NCBI GenBank assembly: GCA_947175335.1
Contig: CAMWMF010000006.1
Coordinates: 1 to 64,000, forward strand
From: an uncultured Clostridia bacterium
GTDB taxonomy: Bacteria > Bacillota > Clostridia > Christensenellales > Pumilibacteraceae
DNA length: 64,000 nt
Direction: 5' to 3'
A program made the translations under genes and the position numbers. The notes under the pieces were generated by a model. That model was not told where the DNA came from, searched no databases, and saw only the letters and a program-made list of their open reading frames with translations. Within the stretch, counting starts at the first letter, position 1. Every line of letters starts with the position of its first letter. Below are positions 51,392 through 63,200 of this stretch, piece after piece.

Positions 51392-52764
51392 TATCCGTCT
51401 TTGCCGTCGAGTACGGTATAGCCGAGTGCGTCCAGTTCGGCGCGCAATGCGTCGGAGGTTGCCCAGTCCTTGGCTTTGCGTGCGGCAAAGCGCTTGTCGG
51501 CAAGCTGTTTGACCTCGTCGGGAATATCCTGATGTACTTGCTCTTGGGGTAAGTGCAAATCAAGTGCGAAAATATCATTCAGCTCGACAGCCGCGTCATA
51601 GACCTCGCGGCACGCGTATTTTGCCATTGTCCACAGTTCGCCGAGCGCGAGCGGGAAGTTAAGGTCGTCATATACGGCGGCGATAACTGCGGCCTTTTGC
51701 GCTTGTACTTTTTGTGCAGTTTCGGCGTCGGCTTTTGGTGCCGATTTGCAAGCGGAAATAGTCGAGCGCAGACGGTTGTACGCTGTGGCTGCGCCGTTAA
51801 GTCCGTCAAATGTAAAGTTCAGTTTGTTGCGGTAGTGTGTGTTCAAGCAGAAGTAACGGAAGGCGAGCGGGGAGTAGCCCTTGGAAATAAGGTCGTCAAT
51901 GGTGTAAACGTTGCCGAGCGACTTGCTCATCTTGCCGCCGTCGACAAGCATGAACTCGCCGTGCATCCACAGGTTCACGACCTTGTGACCTTCCAGCGCC
52001 TCGCTTTGCGCAATCTCATTTTCGTGGTGAATGGGAATATGATCGACGCCGCCGGTGTGTATATCAAACCGCTCGCCGAGGAACTTTTTGCTCATAGTCG
52101 AGCACTCTATATGCCAGCCGGGATATCCCATGCCCCAAGGCGACGGCCATTGCATGATGTGGTTCTTTTCGGCTTTTTTCCAAAGCGCGAAGTCTGCGGG
52201 GTGACGTTTTTGCGTATTAACTGCGACGCGCGCACCTGCTAAAGCGTCCTCTATGTTGCAACGGGAAAGCTTGCCGTAGCCGTCGAATTTGGAAATATCG
52301 AAGTAAATGCCGTCGTCTGTTTCGTAGCCGTAGCCCTTGTCGCACAAACCCTTGACAAATTCAATCATTTCGGCAATGTTGTCGGTGGCTTTGGCTATTA
52401 TTTCGGGCAAAAGAATATGCAGGCGTTCGAGGTCTTTAAAGAACACCTTGGAATAAAATTCGGCAATTTCCTCGGGCGTTTTGTTTTGCTTTTTCGCGGC
52501 GGTTTGCATTTTGTCCTCGCCGTCGTCGCCGTCGGACGTTAAGTGTCCTACGTCGGTAATGTTCATTACCGATTTGGTGGTATAGCCTGCATATTTCAGC
52601 GTGCGGCGCAGCTCGTCCATAAATACGTACGTGCGCAGGTTGCCTATATGCGCGTAATTATACACCGTCGGGCCGCAAGAATATGTGGTTACGACGGGTG
52701 GAGACAGGGGAGACAGTTCCTCTTTTTTGCGCGTAAGTGTGTTGTAAAATTTCAGTTTGTCCAT
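51370..52764 (-). CDS. cysS: cysteinyl-tRNA synthetase
   Basis: This class I synthetase charges tRNA-Cys. The 464 residues show CGPTVYNYAHIGN (zinc Cys and HIGH equivalent), WHIECSTMS, the zinc His region HHENE and KMSKS in GGKMSKSLGN. The ATG at 52764 (MDKLKFYNTLTRKK) is favoured; an ATG at 52782 overlaps cysE and has its GGAG only 2 bases away. The terminal ELRIKN is encoded by the dispersed repeat. It follows cysE by 7 bases, the usual Firmicute cysE-cysS pairing. Confidence 0.95.
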   Translation of the reverse strand: MDKLKFYNTLTRKKEELSPLSPPVVTTYSCGPTVYNYAHIGNLRTYVFMDELRRTLKYAGYTTKSVMNITDVGHLTSDGDDGEDKMQTAAKKQNKTPEEIAEFYSKVFFKDLERLHILLPEIIAKATDNIAEMIEFVKGLCDKGYGYETDDGIYFDISKFDGYGKLSRCNIEDALAGARVAVNTQKRHPADFALWKKAEKNHIMQWPSPWGMGYPGWHIECSTMSKKFLGERFDIHTGGVDHIPIHHENEIAQSEALEGHKVVNLWMHGEFMLVDGGKMSKSLGNVYTIDDLISKGYSPLAFRYFCLNTHYRNKLNFTFDGLNGAATAYNRLRSTISACKSAPKADAETAQKVQAQKAAVIAAVYDDLNFPLALGELWTMAKYACREVYDAAVELNDIFALDLHLPQEQVHQDIPDEVKQLADKRFAARKAKDWATSDALRAELDALGYTVLDGKDGYELRIKN

Positions 52765-52771
52765 AACAATA

Positions 52772-53419
52772 TTATTCTCCATTGCTCCGATTTAACTCGG
52801 CTTGAATTTGTGCTATTTTGTTTTCCAGTAAATCTATGCGGCTTGTAAGCGCCGCAGTGTCGTCGGTTGTTTGCCTATCGACGCGCTGTCCGTTTAGCTT
52901 GACTATGCGTGCGGGCACTCCCACTACTGTGGCGTTTGGCGGAACCTCCCGCAAAACGACGGCGCCCGCGCCGATTTTTGCGCCATGACCGACGGTAAAC
53001 GGGCCAAGCACTTTTGCTCCGGCACTGATTATAACGTCGTCTTGCACTGTGGGGTGGCGCTTGCCCTTGTCCTTGCCGGTGCCGCCCAGCGTAACGCCTT
53101 GGTAAATAACTACGTTGTCGCCTACGACGGCCGTTTCGCCGATAACCACGCCGGTGCCGTGGTCTATAAACACTCCGCTGCCTATAACTGCACCCGGGTG
53201 TATTTCTATGCCCGTAAGCAGCCGCGTAAGTGCGGAAAGAATGCGCGCGGTGACGAAGTACCTGTGAATGTAAAAAAAGTGGAACAGTCTGTATAGGACC
53301 AGTGCGTGGAATCCGCTCGAACACAGCGCCGCTTCCGGCTTGGACTTTGTGGCTGGGTCGTGGAGCATGACGGCGTTAAGGTCGCGTTTTATTGCGGCAA
53401 AAGCGGATAAAGATTTCAT
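52772..53419 (-). CDS. cysE: serine O-acetyltransferase
   Basis: CysE makes O-acetylserine, the precursor of cysteine used by CysS downstream. The 215 residues carry the hexapeptide left-handed beta helix: HPGAVIGSGVFIDHGTGVVIGET, VVIYQGVTLGGTGKDKGKRHP with the catalytic His and IGAGAVVL. A short coiled-coil tail (RIDLLENKIAQIQAEL) is unusual. No strong ribosome site or T-box is seen upstream. Confidence 0.94.
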   Translation of the reverse strand: MKSLSAFAAIKRDLNAVMLHDPATKSKPEAALCSSGFHALVLYRLFHFFYIHRYFVTARILSALTRLLTGIEIHPGAVIGSGVFIDHGTGVVIGETAVVGDNVVIYQGVTLGGTGKDKGKRHPTVQDDVIISAGAKVLGPFTVGHGAKIGAGAVVLREVPPNATVVGVPARIVKLNGQRVDRQTTDDTAALTSRIDLLENKIAQIQAELNRSNGE

Positions 53420-53559
53420 ATACCGCTATTTTATGCCGAACGCACTCGGTTAGTGCAATCGTCAAAAGGCTTTTAAATAACTAAGCGCCGCGGCAATAAT
53501 GCATAACGGCGCTTTAATCAGTATACGTGGAACGAGTAAAAGGGGAAAAGATAATGTTA

Positions 53560-53964
53560 TTATTCTACGCCGTTAAGGAAGTTGATGGCCGCAAGCAATA
53601 ACTCTTCGCCCTTTTGCATATCGTTATCGTCGAGGTTAAGCTGTTTGGCAACCGATTGGTCGAGAGCAGCGATCATGCGGTTAAGTTCTTCTTGTCCTTT
53701 TTGGGTTATTTTGTAATGTACGGAACGCATATCGTCGTCCGAGCGCAGCTTTTCGATAAGGCCTTCGGCAACCATGGTGCGTGCAAGAATGGTAAGGTTG
53801 GGTTTTGCAATGCAAAGCTCGTTTACGAGCGCTTTGGGGGCTAATACGTCGTTGCGCACCAAATAGAGGAAGCGCATTTTTTGGGAAATAACCGCGCCGT
53901 TTTCACTGTTCTTACAAAGTTTACGCGTTGTGGCGTTTATTGCAAGTATCTGTTCTGCCAGCAT
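53560..53964 (-). CDS. MarR-family transcriptional regulator
   Basis: The 134-residue protein has the MarR winged helix: FLYLVRNDVLAPKALVNELCIAKPNLTILARTMVAEGLIEK and the wing RSDDDMRSVHYKITQKG. It probably binds its own promoter and may act on the divergent giant protein gene. The ATG at 53964 has AGGAG upstream; a longer frame lacks one and runs into the promoter. Its ligand is unknown. Confidence 0.88.
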   Translation of the reverse strand: MLAEQILAINATTRKLCKNSENGAVISQKMRFLYLVRNDVLAPKALVNELCIAKPNLTILARTMVAEGLIEKLRSDDDMRSVHYKITQKGQEELNRMIAALDQSVAKQLNLDDNDMQKGEELLLAAINFLNGVE

Positions 53965-54002
53965 AATTTTCTCCTGAAAACTTAATAATTTTGACGGTTT
54001 TA

Positions 54003-54031
54003 ATATTAGCATACGTATTATTAAATGTCAA
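54003..54031 (-). promoter_or_regulatory. promoter of the MarR gene
   Basis: Minus-strand TTGACA, 17 bases, TAATAT with an extended -10 TGC. The palindrome ATACGTAT lies in the spacer and may be the MarR site. Confidence 0.78.
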
Positions 54032-54145
54032 CGATTTATCGACTGTTTTTTAAATTTATACTGTACACACCGTCGGGCACATTCGGTTTGGCTCAATGTC
54101 TACCAATTTTTTATAAATAACTTTATGTTATAGTCTTTTTAATTA

Positions 54146-54175
54146 TTGACAAACAGTAACAATAAATGTTATTAT
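54146..54175 (+). promoter_or_regulatory. promoter of the giant surface protein gene
   Basis: TTGACA, 18 bases, TATTAT. It sets the start at the ATG 54206, since an earlier in-frame TTG lies within the -35 box. The MarR-giant gene gap (241 bases) shows nothing else. Confidence 0.7.
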
Positions 54176-54205
54176 ATATTCGTATTACTGTACGAGAGGT
54201 GTAGT

Positions 54206-57200
54206 ATGCCTATTTCGGATGAAGTCATTGAGCTTGCACCGGTTAAAAAAACCAAAAAGACACTTATAATCATGATCGCCGGTATGGGAGTGCTGTTTGC
54301 GCTTGCCGTAGCGTTTTTGGTTATGTACTTAATCAAGCCGAGCGTGACCGAGGACACAAACCACGTTAAGGACATTACCTTGGTAGCAAACGAGCTGTTT
54401 TCGGAAACGGATGACGGCGAGTTAAAGTATTACGCTTCCATAGGCAACGAGTACACGGTGTATTCCACACTGACTGTGGACAACAATTCCAGCACAAACG
54501 TGCAGTGGGATTTCGACCCGACTTTGCTGGAAATCAAAGAGCAAAAGAACGACGGCGAGCCGTGCTTAAAGTTCATACCGAGAGTAGGTATGCATGGCAG
54601 AACCGCAAAAATAACAGTGCGCGCACCCTCGCAGGTAAGCGAATCCAAAACGATAGAATTCACTATTGTCAACCAGGGCGCGGAAGACATTCAAGTCAAG
54701 CGGTACGGTGTAAGCGGCAACCTTACAACTGTTAACGGCGACAATGTAAATCAAGAATTATCGATAACTGTTCCGTACTACACAATGAACGGGAGCAGAA
54801 ACAACAAGCCGATTAACGTTCAATTCGAACAGCTCAGCAAATTCGACCCCACTTCCGGCGAGTACGCAAAGCTCACGTCGGTATTGATTGACGGAAAGCA
54901 GTCGGACGCTGTTACAGTAACGTCAAGCGACGAAGAGATTATATCCATCAACCAAGAAACGGTTTGGAACGACAGTTTTTCGTTTACCGCAAAAAAGAGC
55001 TCTAACAATCAATATGTAACAATCTCGATTACGGCAAACGTAAACAACGACCATGCCGAAGAAGTAACCAAGATTATCAAGGTCAAGGTTGACAGCAACG
55101 TCTCGCTCGGCTACGTCGATTCGATGTACGTATTCAACAAGCCGATAGTAAACGAGGAATTTGTCGCCAAATTGGAGACAAGCGGCAACAAGTCGCTTAT
55201 CGATTCACAAAAGCTCAAGACTGAAATTACCAATGCTAACAAAGCGGGCGCGGCAATCAAGACCATGGCGTACAATGACGGTCAAATTGTGTCCAATAAC
55301 GATTTTGCGCTTGTACTGCCTTACAGCAATACCAGCACAATTGCATATAACGACATATTCAAGCACGTGTTGCTCAACCCGCTCGATATACAGTATGACG
55401 GCAAGGACATAACAACTTCTTGGTATAAGGATATCGAAGTAAGGTCGTCCGATACCAACATACTTGCGGTCACACAGGATAGCACCAGCGGCGTAGTTAA
55501 GCTTACGCCCAAGGACGTAGCATGGTTAAACAAAGACGGCAAGCCAAAATGCACTCTTACTTTTAGGGACAAAAAGCAGGGCAGTGCCGGTGCGTCGATA
55601 ACTATCCCCGTACAAATTATTGCGCAAACCACCGAGGTGGAGCTTGCGTACGGCAGTAACAAAACTACTGCAACCAAACCCGATATAGAGGTAATGGCGT
55701 CGGTGGGCGGTCATTACGACGTAACTATGACGTATACGTTTGTCGCGCCCAACAAGGACAGTGCCAAAGTTCTTGCGGAAGAAGCTTGCTTAAACGATGC
55801 TTACAGGCTTGTCTTTGACAAGAGCGAAATGGACGTTACGCTAAAAGGCGATAACAAATTGTTAGAACCTAATACCGAGCGTCACGCTGATTTCGGCGAC
55901 ACGCTTACAAAGGTAAGCGGCGGCACAAGCACGGCTACGCAGTATAAGGCAACTATTACTTTTAACGTTACCGTCAAAATGGAAACGACGGGCGCCGCAG
56001 TATTCAGGTTTATCAAAAACGGGTCGGACATATACGGCGACGCGGACGATACGGGTAGCCTTAAATCCAAGGATAAAGCTGTTGAGCTTTCCGCCTCTTT
56101 CAGCATAACGGAAAGCGCCCAGTCCGCATGGATTATAAAGGACGATGACGTCAAAGACGATGATAACAATAACATAGGACTTGCAACAGCCCGTAATATC
56201 GTTACCAATAACGGCGAAATGGCCGGCAATTTTGTACGCAAGCCCGGATCGGATACGGAAGCGTCGGTCTACCTGCAAAACCAATCGAGCGGGGAAATCA
56301 GTATCCTTTCTCCGACAAATATCAAACAATTTGTCAGGGCGGACAAAGATTTCTTTGAAATTAAAAAATATACAACTGTTTCCAAAAACAGCAACCTATT
56401 AGCACGTGACAGAACGACGGAAATATTATCATTTGCAGGCGGTACGCCCGATTTGAACGAAGCCGGTTCGGTCACTTTCGAAGTACATAACGTAGGCAAT
56501 GAAAAAATCGCGACGCTTACAATACATATTTATATTATCGACGCAGTTACGGACATAATTCCGGTTAATGCTCAGCAGTCTACCGACTACGCGGCGGGAG
56601 TGTTCGGCTCGATTAAAGTAACCGACGTCAAGGCCGAACACTATTTGAACAAAACGCCTACCGACTATACTTATTCCGGCATAAAGCTGTATTACAATAA
56701 AGGCGGCGCTACTTTTGACGATGCGACGGAAGGCGGCGTAATTACATTTTCGTATAACGATACGCCGGTGTACAAGTTTGAAAAGAGCGACGGCGAGGGC
56801 AGGCTTACCGCACTCGTTGATATTTACGCGTTCAGCTACCACAATAACGTCAACCTCGGCGACGTAGAGATTGAATTCTTAATTAACAATTCGGACGAAT
56901 ATATAGGCAAGTACTACGGCGGTGAGTTTGAATATAAGCACAAAGCCAAAGTTTCGTTTGTGCGCATAGCGGACGGTGCAGCGTTATTTACCGATTCCGA
57001 ATATCAAAACATGATAGAACGTGACGACGGCTTTAACGTATCTGTCAGCCAAGATTCGGAAGCGTCTTTGTACGTCACTTCCACGGTAAACGTAGACGGT
57101 ACAACCGTTTACGTAGAACGTGACGACAGTGGGCATATAGCGCCCGTCGAAAAGGCAACGTTTAGCTTGCCTACCGGTACGAGTATTACACCGACAACTA

Positions 57201-60200
57201 GCGATTCGCCGTCGCAAGGGCGTTACTATTCCATTGCATACCGTTCGCCCGCAATATCTACCGAACGCGAAGTATATAGCGGTGCTTTCGTATACTATAA
57301 TAAGAATAATACGCAAGTAGCGCTCACGTTTACCGTCAACAACGAAACGCGCAAAATCAGTTCGATGGGCATTTATCTCGACAAGGCATGTACCGATGAC
57401 GATGACCATTTGCTTACCGGCAAATCGCTTTTGTTCGGCGGGTTTATAAACCAAGCTGATTTATATTCCAATACTGTTTATGTAAGAGTGGCATACGAGA
57501 ATCACCAGTCATCGTATACCTCATTCGAGGGCGCGGAATTGTCCTTGCCGTCGTACTTAAAGCTGGATGGCAAAAATCCTATTAGAGGCACTAATACATA
57601 TGTTTTGCTTCCCGCTAAGTATTCTAGCAACAACAACTATGTGGAAATATTTACTTGCAGTATTACTCTTGACAAAGACGAGCAAGTAACCGACAACAAA
57701 ACCGTTAAAGTTTGCCCTAGCAATAACAAAGATAAAAATGTTGTTTCGTTCACCGCCGACGTTCAAGCCGGTCTTAAAACGTTGATCATCAAAAACGGAG
57801 ATGCTACGCAATCCATAACGGCTGGCAATACCGGCAGTGTTACCACAACGTTCAACCTTAAAAATCCCACCGATACCAATACGCTCAATTTGTCGTTTGA
57901 ATACGGCGCCACCAATAGCGAGGGTTACAGCTTATCGTACAATCACACGGGCGCGGGGCTTAATGTTACGGTGCCTACCGCTGTGAACGGATTCGATATT
58001 TCCAACAATATCAAAAATGCTACTTCCGAGTTTGCCATTGCCTCAACTGAAAGTATCAAGACGGGCAAACAAAAATTCACGCTCACGTTTATCGACGAGT
58101 ATAACGGTGCGGACGAAAATAACGTTTTTGTGCTCGAAATAGAGATAACCGTAACAATGGGCATTTACGAGCTTGCTTTTGAGGACGGCACAGATCCTAC
58201 TGTTACGGTAACCGGCGCGACAGGATCGCAGGCGCTTACCGTTAAGGTTAAGTATAACGGCAACAATGCAGACACTCAGCCTTCCGCCGCAGTCATTAAA
58301 TCCAAAGACGTGCTTGACGCTTATACCTTTGACGGCACGGCATACACGCTCTTTACCGGTATTACTGTAACGCGCGATTCGAAAGACGCAACAGGCAAGA
58401 CATTCACGGTACAAATCCCCAACAATATCGACCGTACGCAAAGCTACTATTTGCGACTTGTGTGCGACGGTGTTGTTTACAAGGCCGACGATCATCTTCG
58501 TTCGATTAAGATAAGCACGCTTACTTCTCATATCGTGTTTGACGACGGTAATTCCGTCAAGCCTACGCAAGCGCAGGGCGCAGCTTGCCCGTCGGCAAGC
58601 ATTGTCGTGACGTCTGCAAGCGACGTGTTCAGTCTTAAAGTAAACGTTGTCAACGACGGCACAAACGAAAAGGAAGGCGATGCAAAGCAAAGCAAAGTTG
58701 TTTACGGCTTATATACCGATTTTGATTGCACCAACGAGATAAAAACGGGAATGACTGCAAGTAACGGCACAATCAAGGTGACTAATCCAACCAAGATAAG
58801 GGATACTATTTACTATCTTGCCAAGTACACCGAGAAAGATACGAATAAGGCGTACGAGCTTAAGGTCGCGCTTACGTACACCGTAGCGCCGTCTGCCGTT
58901 GCTATAAGCGGTGTGGATGCAAATGCGTTCGATTCCGCTAACGACACGCTCACGCTTTACTACGGCAATGCAAACAACTACACGCAAGCTAATTTGTCGG
59001 GCAAAATAGATGCAACCACGGCATTTAGCGGCGCCTCGTACACGACCGAAAACGTTACGTACACAGCTGCATTGCAAAACGCAAGCGACAGTGCGTATCT
59101 TGATATTAGCGGGCTTGTGCTTAAGCCCATAGCCCTCAAAAATAACGCGTTGACTACCGTTCCCGTAGTGGTAACGGCGACGTATGCCGGCGTAACCACA
59201 GACGAAAAAGTTTACAACGTAATCATCACTCCGTTTACGACGCTCGCGCAGGGCAGCGGCTCGCTCAGCCTTTTGAACAAGGATGCGCAGTTGACCGTAA
59301 CGCCTAATATCGCTACTTACGGCGGCTTCACTCACACTTATACTTTGTCTGCGGCTACGACGGATAACGGCGTGTTTGCTATCAACGGCGCAGACGATGT
59401 CAAAACAGTCAAGCTTGCGGAAGGCACATCTGCAAAGAAAGGCGCTTACTCGCTTACCGAAACAGTAAGCTATGCGTATGACGGTGCTGCTAACGGCGGA
59501 ATTACGATGGTCGGCACGTTTGAAAGCACTGCTACGTACACCGTAACCGTTGTAGGCGACTACGAATTGACCTTCGACCTTATGGCGGGCAACAACGTTA
59601 TTACGCCTTACGTCAACACCAATGAATCGACAAAGTATTCTGTCGTTAACGAAAACTTAAATTACAGCGTAAAAGTAACCAGCGCGGATACGAGCTTTGT
59701 TACAACGAAGTACGGCGCTACCGTCACTCCCAACGTTGTCTCCGTCGCGGCGTTCGGCAGTGGCAAAACCGCAACCGTCACGTTAACTGCCAATGCAAGC
59801 GGCGCGTTTACGATTGCCGTAACTGCAACGGTGGGCGGACAAACGTACACAGTCACTAAAAATTATTACTTCGTTTACGGCGCAAACGTAGCAGCCAAGC
59901 TGTACATGTCGCAAAACGGTTCTGCGTATACCGTGTTTAACGGTACCGAGCAGAATATCGATTATACCACAACTCCGTACAAATTTAAGTACGAGATTGA
60001 CGGCATCTCTAACGACGTTAAGGACGAGGATATCAAGCTCGTTGTAAACGGCGCCGTCACCACAGAGGCGATGCAAAAGGAAGATAGCAAACGGTATTGG
60101 ATAATAACCGCTACTAAGGCTACGTTTATGCGTATCGGCGCTTCGGTCAAGATAGGCAGCCGTACAGTCTATTTGGACGAAAAGACTGTCGAACTTACCG

Positions 60201-63200
60201 CGACCGCGCCCGACTTTACGCTCAGCGCACAAAGCAGCGTAATGCCGTCCCAAGACGCACAGTTTACCCTAAATAAAGCTACGGGCTTCCAAGGCAACTA
60301 TACGGTTGTTTACGCCGTTAATTCTACTACTTATGCGACGATAGACACAAACGGTAAGCTTACTGCCAAGACGAATGTGGTAACCGACCAAACGGTTATC
60401 GTTACGGCTACGATTACGGTAAGCAACGGTGTGTATGCGGGCACGTATACGCTTGATAAGTCCATAACCGTCAAGGGCGTTGCGCTTCCCACAATAGCGT
60501 TTAATGCCGGCGCTGCGCGCGAAGTAGGTATTGGCGAAACCGACTATACTCGAGACAGCTATACGTTTAACGGTGTGGTAGGAGATTACACGTACAGCGA
60601 TGTTTCTTACAGCTTGTCGGCAAGCAGCAGCACGTTATTGGCAAGCCCTGCGGATTATGAGTTGAACGGCAATAAGCTTACTATAAAGAACACTGCCAAG
60701 ACAAGGGCAGGTGGTAGCATACAGCTTACCGTAACCGCAACGATTACGAGCGGTGCTCATCAAGGCGAAAGCGTGTCCGACTCTATTATCGTACGCGTAC
60801 TGCCTACAATGAGCACAAGCACAAGCTCTATTGCGCTGGGCAACGCCGCGGCAACCTACGACCTTAACGTTGAAAGATTCAAGAGCACGTTCGCGCCCAA
60901 CACTAATAGCGGTACGGGCTTTGTCAACAGCACCGACGAATACAGTATTGTTTCGCTTAGCGTAACCGATACGACCAACTTCGGCGTGGACGGCGCAAAG
61001 CTTATTGTCAAGAACAATCTTACAACCGCAACCACGTTCAACGTGGAAGCCACCGTGCTTATTACGTCGGGCGCATATGCCGGTACCACCGTTGTCGGAA
61101 CCAAGCAGATAAGTATTTCCGTGCCGCCCGCTTCGCTTGAAGAAAACGTAACGTGGACTGCGTCTTATGAGTATGGCGTTATACTGCTTGACAAGGCTAA
61201 GGTTTTGGGCAATGCTATAACGGGCACGGTCAGCGGAATAACCGTAGTCTTGCCCGAAGCGGTAGAACAATACGTTACCGTAGCAAACAACGGCAAGGCA
61301 AGTCCTGTTGTGTCCGTTAGCAAAAACTACGGTGCGTACTTTACTAACGACGAGCCGACCAAGACTTTTACCGTCAATTACGTTGTAACGCTTACAAACG
61401 GCAACGTATATTACAGCTCGGCGCAGTATACCGTAGCTCCGCAAAAGGTTACCATCACCGCAAAAGTCGGTGAGGACACCGTAGGCGGCAGCGGATATAC
61501 CGTCAATGCCAACGAAACGTTCATCATGCAATTGACTGCCGATAATAACTTTGATGTTGTTATCACCGCCGTGTCAAATAGCGCGTTATACAACACGACT
61601 TTCGGCGGTAACGGCGTTCAGTTTAATGTAGGTTCTGTCAATGCCGATCAAGACGAGAATGTAACGCTCACGTTGACTGTTGCGGGTCAGTCCACGACGT
61701 TCGGATTTAAGCTGAACATTTTGGCTCCGCAAACCAATGCGCAGTACACCGCAAACAACACCGAAAATACCGACTTTGCGGTCAATGACGGACATCTTGC
61801 TATCGATCAAAACAACGCTGTTGCTTCCACATGGACGGCTGCCGGTAACGCACAGTTTAAGTATGCTCAAAAGCTCACCATAACCGCGCCTAACGGTCAT
61901 TATTTGAACGAATACTTTGATTCGTTAAAGCTTAACAACCAGTACTCCGCAAATCTTAACGGCACTAGTGCCACTATCGATTTCCCTGTTAGCGATGTAT
62001 GGCCGTATAATAGGCGTGAATTTAGAACGTTCAACTTGAACATGGCGTTTAAGACAAGCGTGGCGATACCGTTGTCTACTATTGAAGTTAAGCTTACGGT
62101 GTATAATAGGGATAGGAATGGCAGCTATATCGAAGTAACCGTACTGTATAGAATTCAGGTAACAGGCGCGATAGCGGTTACGCTCAATACCAATGCCGGC
62201 GACGATACCGTGGAAGTTGAATACAGCAATCCGTTGTATCAACATAGTTACAGCTTGCCTACGCCTACGCGCACGGGCTACACGCTTGACGGTTGGTACA
62301 CTGCGGAAAAGGGCGGCAGCAAGGTTGCATACAATGCCACCGTTACAAATACTCAACCGCACACGTTGTACGCGCACTGGACGGCAAAGACCTATAATCT
62401 GCGCTACAACGCAAACTATACGGACGCACCTGCAATTTCCGATACCAAGATTGTAACTTACGGTCAAACGTACGACGAATTAAATACTCCCACTCGTCCG
62501 GGCTATGACTTTGTCGGTTGGACTGCGGCAAGCGAAGCAAACAGCCAGGTTATAACGGCTGACACCTTGGTCAAACCCGCCAATGCCAATGTGGCGACAA
62601 TCACGCTTTACGCACAGTGGCGCATACAGTACTACACCGTAACGCTCAATGCAAACGGCGGCACTGTCGGCGGCGCAGACACGCTTGCAATGCAGGTTGC
62701 GTACAACGGCACGTACAACCTTCACACCGTAATCGAGCCCACGCGTAGCGGATACCGTTTCGATGGTTGGTATAATTCTGAGGAAGAGAAGCAAACTGCT
62801 GCGATAACCGTTACGGGCAACGTTACGCTTACCGCGCAATGGATACCGCTGTATACCGTCAGCTTCGATTTGAACTACGAAGGCAAGCCCGCAGCAACCA
62901 CCGCTCAGTATGCCAATGGTGATACCTATGGCACATTGGCTACGCCGGAGCGTACCGGATATCGTTTTGACGGCTGGTTTACCGAGGCTGAAAACGGCAC
63001 TAAGGTTGAAAGCACAACCACGGTTAATACTGAAAGTTTAACGCTGTACGCATATTGGACTCAGATGTTTACCGTAACGCTCACTCTTGACGGTGGTAAT
63101 ATAGGCGGCGAAACCACTTATTCGTTTACAGTAGCAAAGGACACGCAGTTCTCCACTTATCGCAACATTACGCCTATGCGCGACGGTTATCGCTTTGACG

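Noticed and set aside
53461-53520. Terminator after the MarR gene
   Set aside because: AAAGCGCCG pairs with CGGCGCTT but has a long loop and no clean T run, so I did not call it.
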